A DNA stretch of 64,000 nucleotides from Macquaria australasica (GCA_005408345.1 SEMN01000056.1:248001-312000); one strand, 5' to 3'. Positions 12,818-28,009 are shown, numbered from the stretch's first letter. The notes: a model not told the origin generated them from the letters alone. Translations and numbers: made by a program.

Positions 12818-15107
12818 GGCAGGCAAGCACAAGAAAGCCTCTTTATGGCAGCCTGAACACTGAAGACCATTTACCCAACACCACATCCTTGTTTCCGGTG
12901 GAAGAGAAAATAAAGACTTGAAAAAACAACAAAAAACATACTTTTTGATTGTCACCCCTACAAATGACTACGTCCTTATGAATGAATACAACATGACAGC
13001 GGAATCAAACTAGAAAATGGTCAAAAATAATTTATGTATGAGCCCCTGATTCCTGCTGGCCTCATTACAGATCAATAATTAAATAAAATATCAGATTCCC
13101 TTGAATGGCAACAAAGTCATCCGATGTTTCAGGGGCCTGCCCCTCAACACTGGGCAAGTTCAAACTGAATGATAACATGCTCGCTAAACTGCAGGGCTTT
13201 GGCTGTGATGCCAAACAGAAACCTTAATGGTTCAGCTTGAATACTGGTCTCAGTTGCACACAATGACAAAGATAGACGCAGCGTGTGAAGCTTGAACCAA
13301 CACTGCAGCCATACTCTGCGCGGAAAGGTGGCTGGAAGGTTGGATGCATGATGCTGAAGATAGAGCATCATGCACACTGTGCTGCTGTGTACATACCGAG
13401 CCACTCAAATGGAAAATGTGGTTTGTGTGCAACAAAGCGCTGAAAAAACAAAACAAAACAAAAAAAAACCCAAAACAAAATGTCAAGAGGGAAAATCTGC
13501 GCCGCACAAACACGAAAGCTCATCTGACACATATCTGAGCCTCTAAAACCCAGATCTCTTACAGACAGACAAGGGCCTGTTACAGCAGACAGGGATGAAA
13601 AACAGACACTGTAAGTCAGCGCTGGTGGTGCACGTGGCAGCTGCTGGTCGTCCTGCATGTGACTTCGGGGCTGCTTAATCTGATTGTGTGATGTGTCCCG
13701 GTGGTCAGGCGACACTATTCAAGGGCTCTGGTGAACAGCAGCCCTGGCAGCAACTACAAATGAGCAGTTTGCATATGTATGACCCCTGGCATCTGAACGC
13801 CACTCGATCAATCACACATCGGCTATAGTGGCTGTCGGCTTTCAGTTTTGTTGCTCTCCTTTGCTTCCCTCCCACCCTCCCTTCACCATCTCTCTCTTTG
13901 CTCGGTCTCCCTGTCATGTTTCCTGTCTTCCTCTGCTCTCAGTGTCTTTCTCTGTTCTTCGTCTATGCCTCCATTTTTTCCCCCAACTACCTATCACCTT
14001 CTCCCTTCTCCGTATCTCCTGACATCTTTCCTTTCAGTGAACAGCACAGTCAGTGGATTCTCGAAGACAGCGAAATGCTTTTACATTAAGGGGAGCTTTG
14101 CATCTCACAGCTGGTGCGGAGGCGGGCCTGCATGCCCCCACAGAGAGAGAGGGAGAGACAGGTGTTGGAGAGTCACAACTGTGAGGTTAAGTAGCGCTTT
14201 GGTTCCACTTGGAGAAACATGCATCGTAGGGAGATATTTCATGAGCAATTTGCCTTACTTAAGTCTGATATTTAAAAAAAAGCAAAAAAACAACAACTCT
14301 TACAGTATACTCACTGTCCTTTGCTCAAACAAAACAACACTGTATGCAGGGTTCTCTGTCTCACTTTTTGGCCTGTGGCTGCACAAGTTCAAAGGCATGG
14401 TGTGAAACATGACAAGCCTGGGTGATGTAATTTGAGGGCGTGGTGAGAAAGTTTAGCTCCGCCCAGCTCCGGGAGGACGGGGCAGTGTACGCTGTGATAC
14501 CACGGAGGAGATCAAAGGCTTATCGAAGCACATCAGCGGAGCAGAGTAGGAGAGAAAGGTCATCATTTAGAGGATCTTCAAAGCCCAACTCCTCAGGTTT
14601 GAGTAGCTCTGATAGCTGGCCATAATGAGCTTAGCTTTGGTTGGTCCTTCCTCATGAGGACTTAAATAAGTCCAGGCAGCCGATTCAACAGCTTTTATTC
14701 TTGATACTGTAAATCCTGTCTTTTTTTATTTGTTCATTTGTAAAAACCCTGCCAACTTTAGTTGTAAATCAACAACAGCAATTTAAATGAACATCTGTTT
14801 TCCTGCGGTTTAGCACTGTGGTGTGTGCTGTATGAGTGATGTTTTATTTGTCTTCGGAAGGGTATAATATTTTTGGCTGAAAAAAATGGGGCTGCTGCCA
14901 GTGGGGTTGTGTTCTGATTTGGAACTGGCTCCAAATTTACAAGAAGCAAGGATTTGTTAAGAAACATGCTTTTTGATTCTGCTTATCATACTGAAAGCAA
15001 AGTTTGGATCTGCTCCGCTTTTATCTAGATTGCTGGTTACGCATATGTCAACGTACGTGTACAGTGTTTACAGTATGCCAGACCATAATAAGCACTCAAA
15101 AAGTTTA

Positions 15108-15640
15108 AAGGATAGGTCTGGTGATATGCTACATCTTTCAACTAATCTTGTGAAAAGACCGATCCAGCAATGAATTGATCCGAATGAAGTATTGTCTGTG
15201 TAGCCAAAGCCTGGTGTAGCTTATTCCTCTGTGCCACAGAGCTCCATTGTTGTCGAAAAAAAAAAATATTAAAAACACATAAATCAGCCACAACGTTGCA
15301 CTGGGTGACATGTTCCTTCATTACGATGAACATTGATACTGTAGTTTACAATCAACACTCACATACACCGTCTTGCTGCCGTAAATACCAGAGCACCAAA
15401 TCCGCGGCTGAAAAAAGTCCCCAGCATATACAATTTTTCCTCCTGTGTAATGTTTGCTAAAAACTACAGCGCCCAGATGTTTTTAAGAAACGATCTGGCC
15501 TTTTTATGAAAAAATAAAAGGACATATTTATGACCTGTTTTAAAAGATGAATGGGCTTTGGGTTAGTGTCACTAACACATTGTTGGTTATGGTCTTTTTA
15601 TGGGATTTGTTGACAATTCCAAAAACATAGAATCTCTACA
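15108..15640 (+). repeat. Dispersed repeat, AAGGATAG family, copy A
   Basis: Shares ordered blocks with 38428-39697: aaggatagg, GGTGATATG, CCAGCAATGAATTG, AGCCAAAGCCTG, ATTCCTCTGTGCC, CCTCCATTGTT-like, TGTTCCTTCAT, GCGGCTGAAAA, GTTTGCTAAAAAC, GACCTGTTTT and a final CATAGAAT. It lacks about 300 bp present in the middle of copy B. It runs straight into another repeat at its right end. Confidence 0.85.
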
Positions 15641-15825
15641 GCCTTAAAAAATTAGTTGATTAATTGATTAGTCAATCAACAGAAAATAATGAACGACTAT
15701 TTTGATAATGAATTAATCGTTTAAGTCCATTTTTGTTTGCAATTTCAAGCAAAAATGCCCCACATTCCCCAGTTGCGGCTTCTCATTTGTGAGGATTTGC
15801 TTCTTTTCTTTATCTAAAATAGAAA
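15640..15825 (-). repeat. Second, truncated copy of the split repeat at 1421-2683, inverted
   Basis: Reverse-complement relation to 2430-2683: shared order of a TTGATTAATTGATTAGTCAAT block, CAGAAAATAA, CTATTTTGATAAT, CAAGCAAAAATGCC, and CTTCTCATTTGTGAGGATTTGCT. Confidence 0.75.
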
Positions 15826-18800
15826 CATCACCCTGGGCTTTATATAATTGCGAAGGGCACTACTAGCAAGTGCAACTCAAGTAAAATTGCAATTACCTAA
15901 TATTTAGCTTTTTACCAGGAATCACATGTCATGTGTCATCACTTATGACACATGACTATTTATGGCAGCCTAAATATAAATAAACCTAAATAAAGATGGT
16001 TTTTGCTCTCAAAATATTTTGGTTTCTTTTCTTAAATAATATGCCTATAGTAATATTGTAATAATTTTAACCAGGATTCAATAAAAACTGGAATTAGAAA
16101 GCAGAACCAGAATCAATAAAATCTGTATGCTACCCCATCCCACCAAAGAGCAAGGACAGTTTGTGTTTGGAACAATTAGGAAGTTTATGTATGTGACTGG
16201 TTGGGACCTGGACTCCAGCCATGTGTGTATGAGAGAGTAAATGGGAGTGCCACGGCACTGAGTGTGGGTGAGTGCGCAGCCACTGTGTGCATAAGTGAAC
16301 AGGAGGAGAGAGTGTGTGAGCATTTGTTTGTTTGTGGGTGTGCATGTGTGGAACAGCGGCAGTGTGCGAGTGTGCTCGGAGGGGGGGAGTGTATGCAGTG
16401 CGGTGAGGGAGGTATGGATATTAATCACCAGGAGGAGCATGGTTCTGTGGCGCCGGGCGGAGATGGATGGGGTGTGAGTGCAGTGATGTCACCCTGACAA
16501 ATGGACCGGCCATGTTGGCTGAGACTCGCACATCGCCTCTCATTTCAATTAGTTCCTCACACAACAACCCACCTAACCCACAATCTGCAGGTTACACACG
16601 CACATACACATACACTTTGGCCACAAACACACCCCCTCCGGTGCCCCAACCCACAGCACAGCCCTCTAACAAGATGCACTGATCTGTAAGAATACAGTGG
16701 AGCTCCTTTAATTAATCTAACTCAATTATGACAGCACTCTTGCTTTCAATCCCAGCAGCCAGTCACTCATTACCATTCATATTATCAGCCAAGCGCACTG
16801 ACTAGGTCTACGGCCAGCACACTAGCCAGTGGGAACTGGCAGAGAGTCTGGGTGTGTTTACGAACTAAAGACTGGGCACTGGCCGCGTGTTTTCCCACAA
16901 TATCAATTTGATGAAGTGCTGGAACGATGGCAATGTGAGCATTCGCTTGGGCCAATGGTAATAGCATGCATTTACTCTCTGATGTGGAAAAAGGTATAAG
17001 ACCTGTACCAGCCATCACAGTGAGCAGCACTACTGACAAAATGAGTTCAGGTATAAAAGGTCTAACCTCCTCACTAGCTGTTTATAGCTGTGTTCTTAAA
17101 AGCCTGACACCGCAAACTAACGGAGCCAGAGCTGATTTTGAAGTGTCTGTCACATACAAAAGAAGTGTTAAGCCCTGCTTTCAAAGGACTGATGCTACTG
17201 AACAGAGGCAGCAAGCCTTGTTTTAAACTTCTGCCTGTCTTGAGTGAACTTTGACACTGGAGCTCTTCACTATACTGTGGACTTTCCTCCTAGCTCTCCA
17301 TGTTAAAGTACCTCTCAATCACCATCTTACTTCTCCCACACCTTCCTTGCATTCTGCTTCCTCCCTCTTCTGTTTCCATCTGATCTCTGTCTCTCTCTGC
17401 TGCGATCCTCCTCTTCTTCACGCTAGGAGGATGGTGCAAGTGGATCACTTTGGTATAAGCTAGGGCAGGCTAGGCCATGTGAGGCTGAACTGGGCTACGC
17501 AGTGCACATTGGAGTGCTAAGTTGGGGATTTGATCAGAGCCTCCTGGGGCTCCAGCTCCAGTTCCAGCTTAACATCAGTGGTGGGTATCTCTTCATCTGC
17601 CTGTGAAAGCATCAGGAGGTTAATACCAACCCTATAGAGAGGGGTGAGAGAGGGGAGGAACTTCATCGTGCCACAGCTTTAATTAGACCCCTGCACATCT
17701 GCATTTAGCACATTAAAGTCAATATTAAAGGTTCCTCAAAATCTGAAGCTGGAGAAAAACAACAAAGCATGTTTAAGAGCTAAGTTCCATAATTGCAGAT
17801 GTTGTATGAGACAGTGTATGTAAATACAGCAGCTCTTCTATGAACTGTGATAATTGCCACTTACTCTAAGAAAAGAAATCACGGTGTATGACATGGGAAT
17901 ATGAATCTGTGGTTATGTGGTGTGTTAACAATGCTCACTGAACATATTTGATATGTGGATATTACCAGTTGGATGTCTTTCTGTCTAATAGAAACTGAAA
18001 CCACTAGGTTTGTACATATGCAGAATTCATTACCTTCTACCTTGTGAAGGTGCTTGGCTTGCTTGGATTCACATATTCCTTTGTTGATGAAACATGCCTG
18101 TTCTCTCACCCCGCGAACAGTGGGAAATGAAAAATGGATGAAAAGCTTTTGAAATAGTGTGTATGATTACCCTAACACTTCTACAATAGAGGGAGTGTGC
18201 CTGTCATGTATTGTTGCATGTAACACAAAGGGCATGCACTATACAAAAGACACTTGTACCCATGTCCTACAAAGGACAATATTTGCTTTATTTTCTTCCC
18301 TTTCAATTGATATTGAAGTGCTGTTTTCAGGAAGGGTCTCCACATTCGAACAGCTGAAGTGATTCCTTTTTCATTTCACTTCGCTGTTCTTCCTTTTAAT
18401 CTAGCGGCACTAAAGAACTAGGTTCTAGCAACAACAAAAAGGTTAGATCTCGCTTTCTGTTTCATCTCGGCCTCCTGCGATCCCCAGGGACATCTCCCTG
18501 TGCTCGTCTGCACTGCTTGGCGATGGGAGATTGTGCCAGGGCTCTGTTTGTTTGGCTTTCTTCCCCCTCCTCATCGTGCTGAAATCTGCCTGACAGTTCG
18601 GCAGCATTGCTCAGGCCCCACAGGAGCTACCATCAGATAAAATGTCACCGTGGCTTTGTTCCACGCGCCCTATAGGCTGGCCGGATGCACTGTACACCTG
18701 GGAGCCTGAAGGCCAAAGCACAGAGCGAGAGCGCGGGGAAAGAGGTGGTGTGCCATAGCACCATTTTGTTAACTGCCTGCGTTTTATCTTTGTTGACAAA

Positions 18801-21800
18801 ATCAGCTTTGACGGATAATTAGATCAGAGGTTTTAACCTTAGAGCTATATGATTAAACCACAAATAAATCATATATGGTTGACCGACAGCACTAATTCAG
18901 CATCCTTCCACGTTGCAGGGAGATGTGATTGGATAAGAGCCTGCTATCCCCATCCCCCATCACTTAACATAACAGGTTCTGAGCCTCAAACGTTTGACAT
19001 CTACAGTCAAACCTGATCAAACGGCAGCAGCACCAGACCCAGCTCCTGTCTCTGAGCCTCAGATGACTATTCTCACTGTTTCCCTAACAAGGCTCGAGCG
19101 AAAACGCCAACTGGTCCTCTCACGGCCGAGCACTAGGGCGGTTGCCACTGTCAGCTCCTGTTAGCTCAGCCCTCTCTGGTTCACGTTTCAGAGAGCACAA
19201 ACACACTCATCCCAAAGGAGCTCATTCGTGCTCCTTCACCCACCCCGACTCCCCTCACCCCGCCTCAATAAATTAATAATAGAAGGAGCAGCTCTCGCAG
19301 GTAATTTGATTAAACACGACATCCCTGCTTTAAAGAGTGTGCTGACGAAGCAAAAATAAGACGGGACATTGTCGGAAGAAATTGTCACTGTACTCGTACA
19401 TGACCCCCGCCCCGGGAGCTACGCTCTCCTCCCTTTCTATCAGCTGAGCATCACCACATACTCCATTTTCCAAGGACATCCCTGAGTGTTATTAGATAAA
19501 AAACGCTATATTCTCCAGATTACTGGGCTTGTCAGTCACCTAATTTGATGCTATCCTCACCAGATATCTTCTCTTAATTGAGTTTCTTTTGCTTTATTTG
19601 ATAGCAGATGTTTATGAGTTAATATGTTTGAACCATGGCTGCATGCTGCATAAGCCTATGGGCTTATCCAGGGGACATGCTTGTACTTTTCAAAACAGAC
19701 ATAGTGTAAACAACAACATGAGCTCAGACATTTGTTATACACCAAGGACGTAAATAAGTGTAACCAATTTCTCCCATATGTGCTGAGGGAATTGTATTAG
19801 CATTTTAGAAAAAACGTAATACAAGTATTCAAACGCTAAATTCTCATATCTCAGTTAACATGGTTACTCTGTAATTGCAATATTATTATCAAAGAAACTG
19901 AATCAATGTGATAATTTATTTCATTTAATATACAGTGTGTATTCCATTTTCCTCTGGTGAACACTTCATCTCTTTCTGTGTTTATGTCATCCCCACTGTC
20001 TTCTCCTCTCCCCTCAGGCTTGAGAGGGCTGACTAGAGTTGGGAAGGATGTATCGAGCAACGACGTATGAATGGAATGACAAGCCATCTCAGTCAGACGG
20101 GAAACCACTCATTATACAGATTGCTTTCTGGTGTTTCTGGGTAGTCAAGGCCAATGTCACCTCTCCTCTCCTCAGTCTGGCCTGCGCCTGAATGGGCATC
20201 GCTGCCTGTCTCGCGGCCCCTCGCTCGCTATCTCCGAGTCCGAGCTGACACACTTTGTTGTATGCTTCAGAGTCAGTTTGCCTAGAGGTTACAAGGGTGG
20301 ATTACTGACCCAACAACAATGCCAATAATGGGAGGCAAACAGACATGCCCTAATGGAAGGAAGGATTCTGAATCTTATTAGCAGGACATCTTGTTTCAGT
20401 CAATGCTCCAGTAGGCCCTCTGGCTCTATGATAGCATCAGCAGCAAACAGCTAGCAGGTGCAGAACAGAAATAAAGGCAATTGTGTTGATCGAATCATCC
20501 CCCGTTCTACCAACCCACATCTATTCCTTCACTTGAGTGTCCACTAACTGGCTGTGCTATGGATAATGCTCTCTAATGTCTATTGATGCTCTCTGTGGTG
20601 CTATCAAGACATATGCTGATGACAATACTTTCCTCCTGTCTTTGATAGGTTAACTACGCTACAATAGCTCCCATGTTGGGAGACAGGTGGTTAACTGCTT
20701 TTCCTGTCTCTGGCCTAGGATAACTGAAGCAGACTGTGGCTCCCTGTCAGTAACATCCCTACCTGTGGCTGAAAATCCTGCAGCCCTGCTACCTGTAGCA
20801 GCCTGTGCAATGGTGGCAGGTTTGTACCATACTGAGCTCCTGAGTTGAGCCTTATCTCCCCCAGCCTTAGAATCCACAATTCTGTCCTCAGGATTGGCAT
20901 GGGGAACAGCCTTGAGTGGCAGGCTCCTGCTCTAATTAAACCAGCAGAAGCATTAGTCCCGCTTGTGAGCGGTGTGAGAGTTTTTATAATTACCCATGCA
21001 ATTCATTCATTATTTAACCTAAATAGGTAGCTCAGTGGCCAAACATACAGTGGATTGGAGGGCTAATTTGGGAAAATGCCATAAAGATATTGGATACCTG
21101 ACGTTGTCGCCCCAGTCACCTGTAAAGCTTCTGGATGATGATGGATCAGGAATAATGACTGAATATTTGGTCTTATTAACTTTGAAAGTGTCTGCTGGTA
21201 ATGTAGGCAAACACAGGAAAGCACTCTTATTGCAATGTCTATTAAGTTCAAATGAAATGTAAGTATGACCTTTCTAAGCTCTTTAATTTGGCTAAATTGG
21301 CTCCAGAGGAGGCTAATTTAGCCTTTTACAACATGAGGGGAAATGGGCATTAGAGCAGTGGTGCCACCAGCAAATGGCACTGGACCCTGACTTGTTTGCA
21401 CAGAAAAATGTGTTAGCTTTCTATCTCCAAAAAATGGGACTTTCCCTGTTCTAAAAAGCCTTAAAGACTTTTTTTCTCCAAACTATTTACTCTCACCCAA
21501 TTGCTGGTATTACCATTATAATTTTGACCACAGTGGTATTGTTAGTAAATGTAAATGGGGGTTTACATTAAAATGCAAATGCAGCGCATAAAAGCATGCA
21601 GTCAGCATTTTATAATCCTGCATGAAAAATGTTACCTTAGGAAGGGCATGCATTTAGATGCCAGAACTAGGACACCAAATCAAACCGGGCTGTACTTAGA
21701 ACCCAGCCTGCTCTAGCTGGGGAGATAATTGATACACAATTCATGTCTACAATGATGGGGGTGGATGATCAAGTTAGACTGGTGTGATACAACCCTGCAA

Positions 21801-24800
21801 AATTATTGAGTCAGGAGATAATCTGTTTTGATGCAGCCCTTATACCACTTATGATAATTCAAATCGTTCCATATTCTCATTCATACATAACAGCTGCATC
21901 CGCTGATCACAGGCACAGCTCGAGTCATCCTGCCTATGCCCCTCATATTTCATCACGAAAAAATTTAAAGGTGAAACATCCTCCATATATTGTTGTTGTC
22001 GGGTGAAAACCTTGTAAATCCAGTTCTGGTGATCTTGACGTCTCAATTCAAAGAATTACACGGTTTCTGTATGAGTCAGTAACAACAGTGACACGCAACT
22101 TAAAATCTGAATTCAACTTACATGGTCTGACACTTTTAACAGTTAAACTAATATGAACTGTGTCATTGAATTTCTGCCACTCAGGAATCCATATCCATTT
22201 TAATCCCTGTCAAGCATTGTTAACTTGTTTACTGCTATATTAAGCACCAGATATGCTGCCTCAGAGAGAGGTATATAGCCTGTGGCAATTTACTTTCAAT
22301 GAAAGCATTAGGCTCACAGCGGTGTTACAGAACCAATTGCATTAACACGTGTTCTTGTATAGTGTAGTCTGTAGACCTTGTATTTTTGATTTCATCAAAT
22401 ATTTATGGAATACTGAGGTCTATTGTTGTGGAAATATTACTTATGCTGGTACATGCTGCACTGTGCATATGTGAAATGATTGCCATGTTTACATTAGACT
22501 TAGCTTACTTGTAGCAGGGTTACTGCTCATGCATTTGTATTGTCACCGCTGCATTTGCAGCACAGCTTACTGTTGACTTAAGGACTACTGACTTTGGGAG
22601 AGCAAGATTAGAATATACAGTATTAAGTAAAAGCCTGAAAGTCTATGGCATTGTTGCAAGTGTAAACCAGTTCAAACAAAGCAGCATGCATGGTGTTTTC
22701 AGCACAGAGATATCACATCACGAATCAGACAAAAGCCAGAGTAAAGCCACTTGTTCACCCTCCACTGTCAGGAAATAGAATAGCATTACCAGACTTCTAA
22801 TTGTGCTCCAGTGACCCAGAAACACATATTTCTAATTGTTCTAGCTGGCCTCTGGGGCTTCCTTCACAAAGCTATGACCTCTTTACAATAAGACCAACAC
22901 CCACAGCCCATCAGGACCCAAAGGAGAGCCCGACTGAGAATGATCCCCTCAGGCATGGGAGCTCTTGCCTGAGCAGACGACTCCAAATGCCACCTCCATG
23001 TCTGTCTGCGAGTCATGTTTTATGTGGTGGCACAGGCACAAGTGCTTGTACACGAGCAAACATCAAACACAAAAACACAAAAACACACACTTGCACCCGC
23101 ACACACAAAAGTCAAACACCCTCAGACAGCTCTATTTGTTCTCCCTATCCCCTTGAAAGTGCACCGAAGACCAAACGAAGGCGAGATGGACTGCGTATGC
23201 TTTTTCAACCTTTCTCCTTCCTGGACAATCTAATAACATCAGGCAGCGGTGATGCAGCAAGGTCGGCCCTGGTCCAAGGTCACTCTCTGCAGGGACCACG
23301 GCTGGAGGAGGTGCGCTCAGAGGAGGGGAGGGGAGCGGCAAGCACACAGCCAGTTAAGTGAGGTCTGATCCCAGATCCAAGAGCCCCTCTGACTACAGTA
23401 TAATACATTTATAATTGAGAGTGATAAGGTCTGTGCCATTTAAAATGTTGCAAGTGTGCTGTTGATAATTTGTGACCCTGGAGAACAGGCAGTTTTTTTT
23501 CACAGTACAGCAAGAAGTGGGTGGAGCTTGTGATGAGATCCTTGCTGATGCTGACAAAATAAACGCCACCTAAACAGCTGAGAGATGAAGAATTAAGCGC
23601 TTATCGACTACAATCTTATCAGTGGGCAAGTATGATTTAAAAACAGAGCCACAACTTCTTTTGCAATGCTGTTTGGGCCTTGAAACAATAATCTCTATAC
23701 TTTGGAAAATATCATCCACTAGAGTCCTCTCTATCTGTTTTCTGGGGGACATGTCAGGGGCTAATTGTTAAGAATTGAGTTATTGAGCTGTATGCCCTTC
23801 TCCAGCCCCTGAAGGACTAACACCAATACAAATAGCTTCCAAACACTATTGGAATTCCACTGGAGTGCCCCTGACTTACCCCAGCCATAATATTGTTCTA
23901 ATAATTGGAGCTCACAGGCCATCAAATATCATGCCGGTTTGTTCAATTGATTCAGACAGGGTAAAGGAGGGGGAAAAAAACATGCATTTGCAAATTTCCC
24001 ATTTGTAATCCGAATAGCATTTCTCCGCTCCGTTTTTAATGATGGAAAATTCTGCGAGGGGAAAGCATTTTGTAATTTGTCCTCTGGCTAACTTTCATGT
24101 AATATGGTATGCAGGGCTGTTAGGGCTTTGACAGGACTACAAACAAGTACACATGCAAACAGTATGCACAACTAAGCTGTATCATTTGGCTCCAAGTACA
24201 AAGTTGATATTCCACCTCCCTTACAAATGGAAATGCCTCGATGATAGCTGCACCAAAATACTGTAATTGAATGTTTGACATAATCGGGTAATTTGATAGG
24301 ATAGATAGTTTGATAGTGTTCTGTTCAAATAGTTGACAAAGCAGAAGTGGGGTGTCAACTGCCTGTTTTGCCACATCCTGCAGCCGTCGCGGCAGCACTG
24401 AAACGATGAGAGCTATATCACAGCCCATCAGTAAAGGCAGCGGATTACTTTTTGTGGGAGACTGCTGACTTGACGCGCAGCAGAATGAGGTTGAGTGAAG
24501 GCAAGTGGCAGAGCCGGATGATAATGGAAATAGTTGTGATAAAGATGTAATGGATGTGGGATCGGGGTAAAAAACATTCATGAATAATATCATAACGAAC
24601 GTGTGTGACGTGGATTGACTTGGTTTGATTACACACATACAATCTGCACTTTTAAATACACTCCTGCCGACTGCTTTCGCACATGCTGCTCTTATCACCT
24701 GTGAACAGGACGGAGGCAGCAATGTGTCCTATCAAGCAGAAGTGTTTGAACATGTTTTAAAGCATTTCAAGTGCAAACTGAGTTTAATTAGAAAGGCTGC

Positions 24801-27800
24801 TGATTAACACTGCTGCGGATAAAGACGAGTGTCCAAAGAATACCAACAGTGCCTCAGTCACAGTGTGTGTGTGTCTCCTCTGGCTGGGCTCTAAACATCA
24901 AAGTTGAAAAATGGAACAAATGCTATTGAATGAAAGAAACTGTGACCATAGTAAAGAGATGAGACTAATCAATAATATATAACCACTTGATGGTTCAGTT
25001 TGTTTGCACTTTTGTATTCTTTTCAAAGCAGGGTACAATGTTGTGCTGAAGCCAACACATGTGGGTGTGTGTAAAGAGGATATATGTGGCTGTAAGATAA
25101 AGTAAAGTGAGCATGTTCTTCTGCTGGTGTGTTGCTGAGTGTATGAGAGCAGCTTGTAAAAATGGGTAGAGAACACACCATTTTCGTATTTCATGTTTTT
25201 GTGTTCTTGAAAATTCTTCATTGGTTTCTCTCAGCTGCAGCTACTGTAAGTGCTATAATTGCGGAGTGTAAATGTGCTAACTAGCTCTGCACCCCTCCTC
25301 TGTGCTCCCCGGTATACAATATACCCAAAGGGAAGCATGAATAATAAAGACTTCAAATGACAGGCACGCAGCAGGGTTAATGATAAAGGTCAACTTGCCA
25401 GCATGCAGCCAGTGAGTGTAAAGGACAAGTGGCATGGGGTCACAACTCACATGGGCTCCTGGCCAATATATGGGAGCAGGACCCACAATTCTCCAAAACC
25501 AGATGAGAGCTGCTACTCTGCAGCGACCGTTCCCTGAGCAGCTGCCATGCGCTGCACACTTCACTGATGCTTTTATTAGCCTGCTACATCGTGTTAGTGA
25601 TGACAGAAACTAATACAGTGTGATATGGGAAAACACAGCAAGGCTCATATCTGTGTAAACAAAACAGGAACAGATGAGACCTCGGAATATGAGGGGAAGG
25701 AATCTTGGTACAGTATGCTAGCGAGGTTGTGGATTTTCAGTATTACACTCACATTGCAGAAGAGAAGCAGGATATTCAAGTGCAGCGACTGTGCTATTGA
25801 AAAAATATCATGGAAAGAGACAGAGACGGCGCTCCAGAGGCCCAGCGTCGGTTTGACTGGCAGCTCCACAGAGAGAATGTCAGCCAACACCTGAAGCCAC
25901 GCAACTCCAACAAGGCATTCAGGATTTATCAACACATTTCACTGCTATTTTTCATAAGAAAACTGGCATTCTGTAGCACCTGACGCTCACATCAGTCCCG
26001 CATGATATTTACAAGAATCCCTTGAACTTCTCTTGCCTGCTAGGAACAAAGCCTCTTTCTGTGCTATGGACTAATCTCAATTAAGCCATGCTGTTGATTA
26101 GGTACCTTGTGCACAGTTTTTGAAAATCAGTACAGAATGGACAATATAAAAAAAAGCTGAATCCAACAGTGTTAGGTCTGAATGAAATTATTTTTTATCC
26201 CTGTCTTTCTTTTTCCCATTATATTGAATTATACCTCTGTAACTTACTATTTTAAATTGCTTTGTGCATTTTATTTTTGATTTAAAATTGAATATCTGGT
26301 TGAATATCTCTCATTTCATCACTCATCATCACACAGTCTTTTATTGTGATACTGGGATTTACAAAACTGCAAGTTGTATTTGTGGTGAACGCTTTAAGCT
26401 CTTTTGCTGGAGAACCAAAACCCTTGAAAAACACATTTAATCCTTTGATAAACATAACAAATTCAATTAAGTGATAGAATCGAAAAAAGCAGAACTGTGC
26501 AACATGTGTGCAGTATCATTAGTTGATTTTGGCAACAAAAGAAAAATGTTATTTTATCCAGGTTATTTACAGGCAAATCATGTCAGACTTACTCTGTAAA
26601 TATGTCATTTTCAAATGACTTGTTAGATATAAACCATCTGCACTACTTCTCTTCCTCTGTAAGCCACTTTGTTCATGCTGTAATTTCATTTCCCCCTCTT
26701 CAGGCTTCTGTTGATACATAACTTTCTTTTCGTTGTTGATGTTGTTGTTGTTTGCCTTCATTAGAATCAAAACAAACCAATCCTCAGCAATACACTGATG
26801 AGAAATATGGAATTCTGGTCATGAAGCACCGAAGGCAGGTCAGTCTGTCAGGAAGAGATTCAGGTGTGTAGCTGTGAACTGCTATCAAACTATCAAACTC
26901 AAGGATTTTCTACTTATGCATGATTGTTTCACATTTAAAACTTCATTTACCATTTAACACTGAACTAGTTCAAAGAATCAAATGCAAGTACATCTTCTAT
27001 CAGCCTGTCTGTCTGTCTGTCTCTTTCTCCATATCTGTAATCATAAAAACCACTATAATAACCACTTCAGTATTTAAATCACTGAATGTCATGACCGCTG
27101 TCCAAGGTGCTGAATCTGGGGCTGTTCTGGGTTTTTCCCTGACATTCGCTCTGATGGACAGGATTCCCGCTGCCAGGGACTGATGGCTAATAGTTTGACT
27201 GATCAGCCCCATTTTGCTTCACCTGCCAAGCTCACTGTATGTACCTTGTTGTTCCAAATCCTAGTTGCTGAGTCTTGGGAGAAGCCAACGCCAAGCCCCC
27301 ACTTTCTCCAGTCAGTTCTGCCTCATTAAGAGAGGTTTTCAATTATTTCAAAGCCTCTTGTCTGTGGCCACTTCACTTGGTTTTGCCTGCCCATTCTGGC
27401 AGCAGATTTTTTGTTCAGTGTTTGCTTGAGCAAAGAAAAGAAATATAAAGTTTGTTTGAAGTTTAGATTAGAAGTTTAGCGAGAAAATGATGCGCGTGGT
27501 GTGTTCTCTGCTCTCGGGTCAAGTTGAGCAAAATTACACTAAAAAGATACAGTATGTCATCAAATTGACTGAACTGTCAATATGTAAATTGACTTGCACA
27601 AACAAAAAACTTCTGAATGCCTACTGATGTGGTAGACGCTACATTTACATTGTAATTTTCAAGTGGAAAAAATTAAGTAAAAAATAATAAGAAAACACCT
27701 TGCTTTTGGATTCTGGGTCATTCTTACATGGTAATTTTGAACTGTACCTGAAAATTTGTTGTGTCACTGTGGGCTGATTTCTACAGGAGCCACTTGTAAC

Positions 27801-28009
27801 CTTAAAAAAACTAAACAACACATTGGTATTTTTTTCAAAATTTTCTAAATACCCCTGGCGTTATGCACAAAACCTCTTTCAGTAGCAAAGGTGGAAGTAA
27901 CGCAATGTTTTTACACTCTTGCAAAAAGTCTCAGATCAAGATGAACAGTTGTGACTTTAACACTGGAGACCAGAGGTGACATCTTGGCTCCTACCCAGTC
28001 GACGAGTAC

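Noticed and set aside
12265..12870. 201-codon open frame on the minus strand
   Set aside because: Composed of CT/GA repeats, G-run and A-run translations (Ser/Leu runs, Pro runs); no domain, no splice context, typical low-complexity artefact.
13848..14405. 185-codon open frame on the plus strand
   Set aside because: Pyrimidine-rich DNA gives Ser/Leu/Pro/Phe-rich text without any recognisable motif; starts outside a plausible promoter and lies inside the neuroligin intron.
15924..15953. CATGTGTCAT...ATGACACATG hairpin as a terminator or ncRNA
   Set aside because: A single short stem in AT-rich DNA of a eukaryotic intron; nothing else supports a function.
20612..20623. TATGCTGATGAC, encoding YADD, as a reverse-transcriptase active site
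   Set aside because: Only the four residues match; flanking translation has no other reverse-transcriptase blocks, unlike the clear relic at 51119.
22801..23361. 186-codon open frame on the plus strand
   Set aside because: Begins at a non-ATG codon, includes translated CA repeat (HKNTKTHTC-type), no domain seen.
24120..24722. 200-codon open frame on the minus strand
   Set aside because: The longest repeat-free open frame in the window, but composition is Ser/Leu/Cys-rich without motifs, no matching splice or initiation signals, and length is reachable by chance in 64 kb.
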